Assembly (NCBI GenBank): GCA_027574665.1
Contig: CM050664.1
Span: 19,432,774-19,496,773, forward strand
DNA from: Rhynochetos jubatus
Taxonomy: Eukaryota; Chordata; Aves; Eurypygiformes; Rhynochetidae
DNA length: 64,000 nucleotides
Direction: 5' to 3'
Position numbers and translations under genes: made by a program
Shown here: piece after piece, positions 11,901-24,180 of the stretch
How positions within the stretch are numbered: the stretch's first letter is position 1
Layout of the letters: each line of letters opens with the position of its first letter
Notes under the pieces: generated by a model
The model's input: the letters and a program-made list of their open reading frames with translations, nothing else
The model's database searches: none
Told to the model about the DNA's origin: nothing

Positions 11901-14900
11901 TGGTCCACATTTATCTATTTTATTTATGTATTTTAATCACCATAGCAGCCACATACAGTACATACTTGCACCGAGTTCCATGTGCTGTTCTGTACCACGA
12001 ATTACAGCAACTTGCATGCACGGGGGCTCGTCTGATTGTTCTGTCACAAAGAACTTTGCAATCAGTTGCTAATAAAGCCGAGGGGGATTTCTGGCACATG
12101 GTTTAGGAATGACTGACACAGGTTTACCCAGCACGTGTATAGTCTGCCATTACCCTAATGCATGTGGTTTTTGTACAGAGAGCCCTATAAAAATGGGAAA
12201 AAGACAGATCACAGCTGCAGATCACAACATCCTTCTCAGGTTTTTGGCCAACTTCAGATGATTTATCTAGACTTCAGTGAGACATGGGTGAAAACAAAGC
12301 CTGCCTTTTGCAAGGCAAGCAAAAATGATGATAGCTACATCTCTTTTCCAGCAGTGTCAGGGAATTCACTGGGGCAGGTAATAAAGAGGTGCCTATGGAG
12401 CAACCATGCTTGCCCCCCTGTGCTGGTCATCACTAGATGTTGATAGCAACGCACACGCTCACTGCCAGAGAGAGCTGGAGGTGGACAGAATGCCTCCACT
12501 TCCACTCAGGAATCCCCACGGGGATGTTTCTGCACTTCGTTATCCCAAACCCTCAGGGTACAAACACAGTCTGGATAACTCTGATGGTAGAGATGAGACT
12601 GCCCAGTATCTCCTCCACTTCAGTACCACCACACAGAATGCAAGAATCTAGCACAGCAAGTGCGGATGTGTTTCTGCAGATGCAAATGTTGCTGTTTCTT
12701 TGAAAAGGCAGCCTTTTAAGGGTGATTCTATAATTTTCACAACACATGGAAATGACCCACACACCTGAAGAGTGACCTGAAGAACACCTCCATGGCCAAA
12801 AGTAGGTGTCAGTTGGTTTTGCACAACAGTTGAAGCATTTTTAAAGCATGAACTGTTCTATCAAGCTAGGAAAATAGCTGAGGTTATATTTAAATAGGAA
12901 TAAGTCTTCACGCTGAGTTTATCAGTCCGGTTTTGAACTCTTCATACAGAATTGTTGCAAAATTATAGCCAAGGATGTAATTAAAGAGCAGTAATGTACA
13001 AGTTTCAAACACCAAAGTTGTGTTTCTTAATAGAAGATGGACTGATACGAGGTTTGGGGCATATCCACAGGCCCAAGATTCACCCCGCTTCCCAAGTTTT
13101 CAAAATCTGTTCCATGTTTTGCCTCCCCTCTGCACAGATCCTTTGCAGAAATGACAGCACCTTCATAGTTCAGGAATCACAGCAATCACTCCCACGCCAA
13201 TCACCAAGTCTGTTTTGCACTGCTCTTGGAGCTAAATTTATCCTTATGCAGAGCAACTCACTGAAGTCTTGAAATTTTAAACATGGAAAGCTTAGGTGAG
13301 GCTTAGACAATGTATCTCACTTGTACCAACATTCTCAAGCTCAGATGATATTCCTCTCCATCACCCTCAGCAGAAAATATAAATATTATCTTTAAAGCAG
13401 AGTGCAGGGTATTTTTGTTCACAGTGATGCGTTTTTCAGAAGCTAAGTGGTATAATTTTCCACAACATTTACTCTTAATGGAATGTGTTCTTTTTCAAAC
13501 ACACAACATAGAAAAAAAGTAACATGTGTTTTCTCATTCAGAAGACATTTTGACCTAATACAGATATTCTAGCAGTCATATCACAAGGCAAGACTTGTCA
13601 AAAGTTTCTCAGTCACGCCAGTGTTATTAAAGCAGACTCCCTGAACAGTGACCCAGTCCTTCAGACTCTAGAGTATGGAGATCTGGAAGAATCCCATGGT
13701 GCTTTGATGAGTTGGATACACCAAAGTAGAACCAATGGGAAACTATTTCTCACATTTCCACTAGTCTTGATAGCCTCATATCATCAGGAGTACTTCATCC
13801 TCAACAACAAATCACATCTTCACCACAGCCAGCAGCTCCTACTCGGCCATGTCAATTGTCCTGACAATATATGCTGATAAAAGAGTTTTTTGAAAAGAGC
13901 ATATAAAGTCTTGTAACAGTCAGCAAAATAGATGAACTGCTTTTAAAGGTCAAAGGACAAACATTTTGTTTTAATCTCACCTATCTAAATCTTTATGGAG
14001 GGAAAGATCTGGAATTCTAGGAAACAAGTTGAATCGCTATTCCAAAACTGCTGAAATACAACAATAAAAGGGCAAAGATCAGGGTTTTCTAAACACCTGG
14101 ATAGCTCATCTGTGGCGAAACATAATACTTGTGTCTGTACTGGTGGAAAAAGTGTTGCCATCCCTTTCAAATGAACATGATCTGGCACTTGAATACTTCA
14201 AGGTATCTCCTTTCTTATTTACACTGGTGGCTCATGTTCATGGTACTGAATTCATTCAGCTGAGTGTGTTTAGTTTGCTCAGTCTCAAACTGACAGCTTC
14301 TCTGCAACACACCCATGCTGACTCAAAAATGGAACATAATGAAACATACAGTCGGAGAAGGTCCGTTTCCCTCATCTATGGCAAAAACTAGTGAAACAGA
14401 AGACTAATTATTAAAGGGTCATCAATCCCTAGGAAAGAATGTTTTCCTTACAATTCAAATAGGAATCCTTATGGTTTACTTAAGGAGAAATCTTTTGTTA
14501 AAAACAAAAGAGGTGTCAAAACCCCTAAAATACCTCATTCCTCTTTACCAACAAGTGGTCATTAGCTTCAGCTCCAGAGTTCAGTAGGATGAGTAGCTAG
14601 AGTGATTTAATGTCCTGGTACGTATCCTCTACTTCAAAATTCATTGTGTTCTTCCATTCAATTAAAAGAAAAAAATAATACCTTAACAAACTCCTATTCA
14701 TTATTTTCTTATTTAACAAAACTAATATCATTGTACTTTCCTCTGCCAAGACCTTTTAAAAAACCAGTTAAAATACTCCAGCATGTATGTCATACATACA
14801 TCTCTTTAAATACGCAACTGCACGTGCACACATATGCAGGGACATGCCACTTGCAGTCCGTGATGAACAAGACCCAGAGTGAGACCCTCAGGAAAACGGA

Positions 14901-17900
14901 GCAGGCAGGATTCATTTCTTTAGCAGAATATGTTCATTCCATGGTTCAACAACCCTAAAATAGACCCTGACAGCAACACCCACAACACAAGCAGCCCCTC
15001 AGCTGTCCTGCACATTCATACCAGGACAACTAAGCACAAGGGTGTCAACACCCTCGACTCAACATCTTGCTGCTTGATTTGCTTTACAATAGGACACATG
15101 ACTTGGGAGATAGAGAATTGAATGTCCGGTTATGAAAAGAGACATTTTAACACGAAATAAGGAATGGATGTGATGGACATTACAGATTTTCATATCTGAC
15201 TTTATGTCCTGTGGTGACCAGGGATTTACATCCTGTGAAATGATTATTCTTGTAAATATATCTAATTTTCATTAACGGACCTGTGAACACCTGTATGCAG
15301 ACTGAACACCTTTAAAAACAATACTCCGAAGCTCTACCTGTATCTCATGTACAGATCAGTTCCCACTGAACATCTTGTTTCCAGAAGTTCTGACTGAAAG
15401 AGAAAGGTAAAGGAATGATGGTTCACCAGTTGGCATGAATTACAGTCTAGCTTTCCTCCAGGTCTGCTTGCTGCTCTTCCAATCACCGTGACCAAGTGCC
15501 AGTAGCACGGTCTCATTCAACACCGCTGGTAGGAAGTAAGAATTTGAATATATTGTTTGTCAGTTTGAAATGGTCTCCTGAAAGTTCCTTAGGAAAATTC
15601 CATCCATATTTGCAGCATTTTAAAAGTCTCTGAAATTAAAGTGCAATCCATTCCCAAATTCTATTTATTTAGCAACGTTTTACATGCTTTCTGTTCTTGT
15701 GAGCTCCCTGATAACTAACTCTTAAGCTCTCCAGATTTACCCCACAGTCCTGGAACACTGAAATGACATCTGGTTTTTATAGCATCAGGTGCGCCCTCAT
15801 TACGCTTTTGTGAGGCAGAGCAGAAAATTGGAAAACAATTATGATTTAAGACCCTAAATTAAAACCTGTCGACTGTTTAGTAAAAATACTCCATAAAACC
15901 TGTTTGTATTTCAACAGACCACACTGAAAAATATCACTGTATAAGCAGCACAAAACAAGGTGTTGGTGGTGTTTGTTTGTTTGGGAATTAAGGCACCCAG
16001 CGAGTTATCCTAAAATAAAATTGTATTCATCTCCATTTCAATAAGCAGCTTAATCTTATTTATAAAATAAATACTCTAATTTAAGTGGATTGAATTCACA
16101 ACTCCTGTTAGTTTCAAAGTCAAGCTTTAGACGTGTAAGTTATACTTTACATCTTTGATAAACGAAGAATAAACACAACAGAAAATTGTAGTTGCCCACA
16201 TAATTTGAAAGTAGAGTGGATAATTACAGACAGAATAACATGTGAAACAGAGAAAGCACAGACCAACCCGCTAACAGGAGGATTAGGTTTCTCACATACC
16301 TGTCTGCTTATCATGTATTTTTGCAGGGATCAAAAGAAAGGAGAGTTTTAAGGTAGGAACTGCGAGGACCTTCTTCCCTGCACACAGGGAGGCACAGCAA
16401 AGAGCACTGGAGATGGTCATTAGAAAACGCAGACTGTCAAAGGTAAATGTTTGAACTGTTAGTGAAAGAAGAGTCAGCATTTCCCTAGCACACGTGGGAT
16501 AATGGCTGGAGTGGGAACAGACTGCAGAGCTTTGAAAGAGAAGTGGTTTATGCTTGGCAGAAGAAAAGGAGAGCAAAGGAAGAGAGAGATTAACAGCAAA
16601 TGGAAGGTCCAACTCAAGGAAAATTCTGATCTTCAAGATTTTTTTTTTAAATATTTAACTAGTTTGGAAAAAAAGCCAAGATGTCAGATTTCTTTTTTGA
16701 ATGATAAAAGAAAAGCTTCATGTTTCCTTCTACCTGCCCACAATACAACGTCCCTTAAAACAGAAAAATCAAACTAAAATCCAAATTATTCTACCTGAAC
16801 ATGAGACATTCCAGTATCACGAATGTGAAATGAGAAAGCAGACATCATACTTCTCTGTTGAAGATTAAATCAGAAGTCAAGATGTTTCCTAAAACACTTT
16901 AAATAAAATTGCAATCTCTAGAAGAAAATCAAGTTTGACAAAGGCATTTTTGTAGTTTTTCCTTTTCTTTTTTAAAAATTTCTTTAGAAGTGAGTACGTC
17001 CTGTTGGAATACTGGGAGCTAAATTCATACTGGGAGGTCATATGGTAGCAGTGGAGAGATGACCTCCTGCCAGTGCTGCAGGCAGCAGGGTTACTGAAAC
17101 GTGAACTCGAGGCAAACAGGTAACACTGGAAAAGTTAGATAAGTCAGGAAAGTCAACCTCTAGTTTTCTTTCAAGATAGCAAAGACAAAAACATTGTACT
17201 TCCTGCATTCTTCCAGATTCTCTGAATGAACTCTGTCTTTATTTAACACTTTCATAAAATCTGTTATTGGCCCTTAAAAACTTCTATTATTTGACTCCAA
17301 AAATGCCAAACCAGTTTTGAAGCACTGACATCTCCCACGGTACATGAGCAACCAGGCATCCAGTAACAACAAGCGGAGCAAGTTTCTGATAGATTCCAAC
17401 ATTCAAGATATAAACAGGAGCATGATTCATACTTTTCCTGGCTTTGAAAATGTTTACAAATTTTATTTTTTTTTTTTTTTTTTTGTACCTCTACACCCAG
17501 ATCTTGCTGTGATTAGACTTGGGATACAACTGGAACTGAAATACAATAATCTGATTCATCAAACACTCTTGACAACTTTCATGACAGGATGCATGGTTCA
17601 TGTTGGCAGTTTTAAGCCAAACTTTGCAACTTGCCCTAAGTAACATAAATTTAAACCAATTGTGGAACTTCTTTGCTTAAAAAGCCCTAACTTTCAGGCA
17701 CGTGTTCAGCACAACAGTGTATCACAGAACTACATTTTCTCCTTTCATACGGTGTGTATTCATTTCAGATAAGTGAAATCAAAATGGGTTATAGCTCCTA
17801 AAACCTCCAACTGGATAAACATTTCCAAACTGCTTGGTCTTACGTACATTCTTGCATGTCAGCTCTTTCGCACGTTTGTGTACCTGCCCTACTCGGCTCA

Positions 17901-18602
17901 GTGTAGCAAACAGAGCTGACAGGCACTGCTGGCTGCATCCCACCCAGGGCCCTCTGCACTCCCCGTCCCTCGCAGGGTGCCCTCGGCTCAGGAAACACAG
18001 CGACAAGCCTAAAGCTCCATTGTGCTTGGCAAAACACACACAACAGAGAATTCTTCAACAAGGTGGAAACGCTACTCAGATTAAAAAAAAATTAAATATG
18101 AAAAAGCCTTAAAGAGTTTGCCATGATGCGGTTCAGTCCCCAAAGGTGATACAGCTTCTCTCTTGTTCTAGTTCTGTCATGTCGACATTTATATAACTTG
18201 ACAAAGTACCTGATACCTTAATCCACCACATCTCATGAACAATAGGAATAGAAAATCTAAAATAAACACATGAAACCACCCGGACAATATTCCAGAGTTT
18301 TCTGCACACAGAACCAGCTGGAAGCCCACAGGAGATGACCCTTGTTCAGAGTGACGATGGGCCTGGGCCTTACAACTTCCACACAATGTAAAGCAGGGCT
18401 TAGCCACCAAAGGAATTCTGCAGGAGGGAAATACAGCAAGCAGAACTCCAAGTAGTTGGTAATACAATTTGCATAACATTTTTCAGCTCCCAGCTTGTTG
18501 TTATTTTAGGGAATGTTGAGAGTCCAGAAAGGTACCATACTGTGTTTTAATTGCGGTAATTAAAGTAACTAACACTTCTGGTCTAGGCTTTTCAATGTTT
18601 AG
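11901..18602. other. Intronic DNA, mostly nothing recognised
   Basis: Long AT-rich stretch without a recognised exon or transposon. It holds a 19-base T-run at 17466-17484. A GC-richer patch lies at about 17880-18010 and does not resemble a repeat that I know. Short open frames (up to 114 codons at 16292-16636, minus) lack domain features. Confidence 0.4.
17466..17484. repeat. Poly(T) tract
   Basis: Nineteen consecutive Ts, preceded by TTTTA. No retrotransposed sequence is recognisable on the side expected of a minus-strand poly(A) tail. Confidence 0.9.
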
Positions 18603-19036
18603 ATCATAGAAGCACAGAATGGTTTGGGTTGGAAGGGACCTTAAAGACCATCTAGTTTCCAACCCCCCTGCTGTGGGCAGGGACACCCTCCCTAGACCAG
18701 GTTGCTCCAAGCCTCATCCAGCCTGGCCTTGGACACTGCCAGGGATGGGGCATCCACAGCTTCTCTGGGCAACCTGTCCCAGTGCTCCCCACCCTCTGCG
18801 GGAAGAATTTCTTCCTGATATCTGATCTAAATCTCCCTGCTTTCAGTTTAAACCCATTACTCCTTGTCCTGTCACTACAGGCCCTTGTAAAAAGTCCATC
18901 CCCCCAGCTTCCTTGTAGCCCCTCCAGGCACTGGAAGGTGCTATAACGTCTCCCTGGAGCCTTCTCTTCTCCAGGCTGAACAAGCCCAATTCTCTCAGGC
19001 TTTCTTCATAGGAGAGGTGCTCCAGCCCTCGGATTA
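18603..19036 (-). mobile_element. CR1 LINE 3' fragment, about 430 bp
   Basis: Minus-orientation CR1 copy. On the plus strand it begins at the element's 3' end with CACAGAATGGTTTGGGTTGG, then GGAAGGGACCTTAAAGACCA, CCAAGCCTCATCCAGCCTGG and TTTAAACCCATTACTCCTTG, ending near GAGAGGTGCTCCAGCCCTCG. It is one of the two longest and best-preserved repeats in the window and is 5'-truncated. It is a close relative of the copy at 47550-48051. Confidence 0.96.
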
Positions 19037-22000
19037 TGTATGATTCAATTCTAGTTGCAGTCAGTCCTTCTAAATTTCATGTGGTTTTTAAGCATCGGCA
19101 GAGCTTTATTACTACACTGCTAGGCTAGGCTTGGCCAAGGGCGAGGTATTGTGGTTTGCAGATCTTACACATTCATTTATCTAATGACTAATCTGAGATG
19201 CAATATCACAATTACTTTGAAGATTCCTACTACTCTGAAGAAGGCAATGGGACTTACCCTAATGACCAGCCCAAAGAAGAATGCTGATACATACTGGAGA
19301 ATTCAAATGGCACACAAAATGGAGAGAAAAATATAAACTCTGCACACATGAGGCCCCCACTGGCCAAACATATCGAATGTTCTTAAGTTGACAGTTTTAT
19401 AACTCTAAATGGTTTCACAAATGAAATCCAAACAAAAGAGCAGAGATGTACTCTAAATCACTCAGCAATTGCTGCTTAGAAAAACCAGCAACCACTAACC
19501 CCAGCAAACAAAGAGTTGCTTTAAGTAAGCTTAATGAATGGAAAGAATGTCAAGATTTTCTGTTGTTGTTCTTTCAGCTTTATTTTTCTCTATTCTTGAA
19601 TCTATACACATAATGATTCCGTTCACCTTGACAAATATTGTATAGCCCACTATCAATCACACCAACTTTTTATATGTTGAGAGAAGTCAGATACCAAGTG
19701 ATAAAACGAGTTCAGGCAGAGGGCATATGTTAAGCAGCTGTGAGCCTGTTTAAGCTGCCCATACGCCTAAAAGCTTAATGTCATTACACAGAGCTCTCAT
19801 TTCTTCCCTTCCCGCCTTACACTACAATATCCACATTATATATAATAGAAATTATTAACTTACTGGAAGAAATATAGTCACACTGCATCCATACAAACAA
19901 TATGCTTATAAATGAGATGTAGTATATTTTGCTTACAGTGAAAGATTATACAACCAACTACTTCTGTTTAGGCTCTAAAGAAAGCTTTACTCATGAATAA
20001 AAGAATCTCAGTTTATAGTTTCAGGAACAATTTAAACCCACATAAGTTAGTACTGCTGCCAAAAGACACATTCCCCATTTTCTCCCACCTCTTCCTTAGG
20101 TTATACAAGTGTTTGTACAGCCTTGTAAAGTCTTCTGGGCTAAAATTACCTCTCTATCCCCCCCAAAAGGTTACTTTAAAACCAAATCAGTTCCTTAATT
20201 TGATTCACTGTGAATATTTCTGCCAGCAAAGAGGAGGTGGTAAAAAGACGGAAGCAAGTGGCTGTGCAGCTTGTGGGATCCCACTTTTTGCAGCCTCTGG
20301 CTGAAGACACCTTTCCTTAAAATAAATGTAAGTGTAAAATACGTAATTTTGCTACGTGTATCCTACCTTTTAAGTACAGGGATGATGAACTTCAGCTTGC
20401 CAACTCTCGAATTATCACCTTTTGGCATTTGCTGCTCTGTAGGAGTGCCACGCATCGCAGAGGTTTGGGCCTTCAATTATTTCCCTTTCATTTCAAAATG
20501 ACAGTAGAAGCCCAGTAAAGGCAGGAAGCAATTTTTGCTTTCAAGGGCCTGAACTCAGGCTGTTCCCACAAAGCACGAGGCCTTGCAAGTCACCAGGCAT
20601 CTGATTCTGTTGTCAAGACCAGTGACAACGTTTCCAATGGCCTCAGTCAGAGGCTGCAAAAACTAGAGAAAGGAAGCAACAGGGAGCAGGAAATGTTAGT
20701 GAAAAGGAACAAGAAACTGAAGGGAGTCAGAAGAATTAACGTTTATATGCAGGGGAGACAGAAGAAGAACTGAAAGTACAAAGAACAGGAGTATCTGGAA
20801 GTGCCCAGGGCGCACTGAGGGTCAGGGAGGGGGACCCTGTGCAATAGATGGGGTAACACACGGCGCAAAAACAGGTTGGCGGATGTACTAAACCACGTGA
20901 GATCCCACAAAGGGAGAGTGCAATGGAAGAAAGGGAAACCAAGGCAAAAGTAAACACGTGAGGGAAGTGGAGGACGTAAAACCCTCTAGTATGACTGGAG
21001 TAGCTGTTCTGTGTTTAGAGAGATGGTGAAGAGTAAAAATGGCATCTCCGCAAACACAGCACAGGACAGAGCAGGTACACAGAAACCCCTCTGGGTGGAG
21101 GACAGCAGCTCTCCCTGTTGATGGATGTTTAACACTGAGTAGAGAATCTGTGAAGATCACCCAGAGGGCAGCTATTTCTCCAAGTTAAGCAAATCAGAAA
21201 GCAAACGAGGTATTTTTAAACCTATGATTTCCAATTTGTGATTTAACCCAAGGCTGGCAATATTGTATTCTTCCTATTTTTATTATTCAAAATGTGTCAG
21301 GCAAGAATCAATCAGGAATGCAAGAAAACCACATTCCAGTGTGGAATCGCAGTGTTTAGCTGTTCAGCATACACACGGACTTCCTGCCCATCCAAACCTC
21401 TGAAGCACAGCCAGACTCCAGTTGGAGCTGTCAGGTGTTCCAGCCTGCTTGGTTGTAACCACGGTGGGAAGATGCTCATTAGCATCCTGCATTTCAGAAT
21501 GAGCGAGAAAATCCCCTTCACCTACTACCTACCCATCACTGGTCAATAAATACATCAGAAGCAATTTTTTGCTTTTGTTGCAAAACATCATGGGTTTGCT
21601 TGCTAATTCTGGGATAAGTAATGGTAGCAGTCAATTATTAAACTCCTCCAGTAGTTGAACAGATGGTGACTGAGTTCACATGAGAATTTCACTTCTCTTA
21701 TTAAGCTAATTAAATAAAAAATTGCCTCGGTCTAATAGTAACCCATACCTATAACTTTATTAAGGTATCTAATCTGATAAAGAAAATACATTATTTCACA
21801 TACTATACAAATGCAAGTGTATGACAAGATGTGGTCAAGGCAGTAGAGAACAACACGCACGGCCACCCTCTGTCCTACCCTTTGCATTTCCTCTTGGAGC
21901 TGTGTCACATCGGGAGACACCGTTCAGTTCAGCAATTACTCAGAGCCAGCAGCAGTACTCTGTTAAAGGTTAAACTCTAGCAAACTTTTAAAAAGGGTCA

Positions 22001-23857
22001 TAATTATGTAAACAGAACACAGAATAATCGCTGAGGTCTGTAACCTCACAGCAGATACATGTGATGTGCTGCACAACCAGCAGCACAGAGCAGAGCAACC
22101 ATGCGTACCAACGGAGAACTCTGAACGCTGCAGCAAAACCTTTCATTTGATCTACTTGTAACTCTTAGTTATAAGAAGCACGCAAAAACGCATTTTATAA
22201 GCCTGTGTTTCTGAGTACAATCATGCTGTTAGCTACTCAGTAGAAAAGTTTATATTTTACACTGAGAAAAAGTTTACAGCTTCTGATTCAAGAAGAGGAA
22301 ACCAGCTTAAATACATACCAGGATCCTGAGACATAGCCATGGAGACAGAGGATGGTCAGACATCTGCCTAAATCAAACACTCCTCTACACAAAGAGAGAA
22401 TTTCCACCTGAGACTGGTTTTATTTAGTGTCAGGACAGAAGACTGCTTTGCCTTCTGAACCCCCTCCCCACTTAGAAATCTGTTTATCACAAGATTAAAC
22501 TGATGTTCAACTATCAAGTGGGGGGTTTTGCCAAAAATAAAGCGCTTATATTAAAATAATCCAGCGAATCAGTGTATTTACAGTAGAAGTAATAAATTTG
22601 GCACAATGGTGTGCCTTTCTCATAAGTGAGTGAAAGAAAATTAGTAAAAACTTCCATAGCTTCCTTGTTTTATGCAGAACTTCATTCAAAAAATTTAAAA
22701 TTGGTAAACAAGGTAGCTTACTAGTTTTATTCAACTTTTCTGTAAACTTGCTCCATTTTACAACTTCGTTTTCTCATTTAAATATTACATTACAGGCGTA
22801 TGACACTGATTTCACCCAACACCAACAGATTAACACTATAATTTTAACTAGTCTTTGTATTTTCAGTTCCTTCAGAAAATATTCCACATTGCCAGCACTG
22901 AAGAGCACTGCAATTTGACTGCGCTTTCCCTAGTGAAAACACTAGAATTTAAACATACAACAGCACCGGTTTTACATGAATGCACACAAGAGTAAGAATC
23001 ATCCCAGTTGCAAAACAGTTTGTCTGACTTATTTTCATCAGAAAGGTCTTTCATTTGCACCAAAGTACTGGGGGTCACTGGTAGAGAAGTAATGACACAG
23101 AAAGGTGTCCAGGTACAAAATGTCTAATTCTTCAAACACCAGGTTAATTTGTTTTCTAAACCTACACCAATATTTGATCAGTTGAACAAATATTTGAAAT
23201 GCATTTGGCTGGTTATCTATTTAGAAAGAGAACAAATTTACTCAAAAGGACTTTTCCCCCCTCAGACACCACAGAACAAAATTCAGATTGAGCTCACAAG
23301 ATTTTTTTTTTTTTACGTGGTCTTGGATTAGACCTTTCCTAACAGATTATCGCTGTAAAGACATTAGTGTCTAACAGAAAACGCCTTAGGAACAGGAGTG
23401 TTTTAATAGGAAAGAACAGATGCTGTAAGAACGGATATGGCAAAACACTGTTCATCTACTACTTAAATAAGGAGAGCCAGTTTGGGTAGTAATTTTACCA
23501 CTGAATCAGGTATTAGGGTATGTATGGCTCCTCATAAGTATGAGGAGCTTTTCCTGATGATTTCTACTGCAAAAGTAATGTCACGATGAATCACGATGTC
23601 TTCCAGTTATGTCTGCAAGTAAAATTTGTTTGTCTGTTTAAAAAACACGCTCAGCCTCTATTTCCTTGTAATCCCCTCCAAGCACATCTATCTATGGCTT
23701 TCTCAGACACATTTCAGGTTGTCTCACCTGTGCAGCTGATCTCTTTCCCCTCATGTCAAGACAAAGAATATCAGTATCTAAAGAATTACAAATTCGATTT
23801 GGTCTCAGACCAAGTCTTGAGATCAACTTACACAGCGCAACGAGATGTCATTAGACA
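19037..23857. other. Intronic DNA, mostly nothing recognised
   Basis: No exon was recognised. A purine-biased plus-strand section runs from about 20640 to 21170. A 13-base T-run occurs at 23302-23314. The remainder is ordinary AT-rich intron. Confidence 0.4.
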
Positions 23858-24180
23858 CTGTGTGAGGAATCTCAGCAAACCAGGGACGTGCAGAAACCTG
23901 GATCCAGTCCCTGCTTCTGGGTCCACCAGTGCCGGCTGCAGGCGAGGTGACTCGAGGCTTTGCTCCGCTGGCGGTGGAAAGCCTCCCAGAGGGGAGAGGT
24001 TCCACATCCTCCCTGTGCAGTGGGCTCTGCTGCTTAATTACAGTGAAAAATGTTTTCCTCATATTCACCTACAGCGCCCGGTTCCCTTGAGAGCCATTCT
24101 TCACATTCTCCCGCAACACATCTCAGCAAGGAGCCTGGCTCCAGCTTTGTGGTGACCTCCGCACAGAGAGGGCACTTGGC
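23858..24180 (-). mobile_element. Old, diverged CR1 fragment
   Basis: On the minus strand the order of segments matches an older CR1 type: GGAGCCAGGCTCCTTGCTGA, then ATGAGGAAAACATTTTTCAC, then a GCACAGGGAGGATGTGGAAC-like segment. Many substitutions separate it from the younger copies. It underlies the second half of the window's second-longest open frame (189 codons, 23586-24155, plus), which is therefore not a gene. The boundaries are approximate. Confidence 0.65.

Noticed and set aside
23586-24155. 189-codon plus-strand open frame, the second longest after GPR146
   Set aside because: Its second half lies on an old minus-strand CR1, the composition changes abruptly in the middle, and no domain or exon borders are visible.
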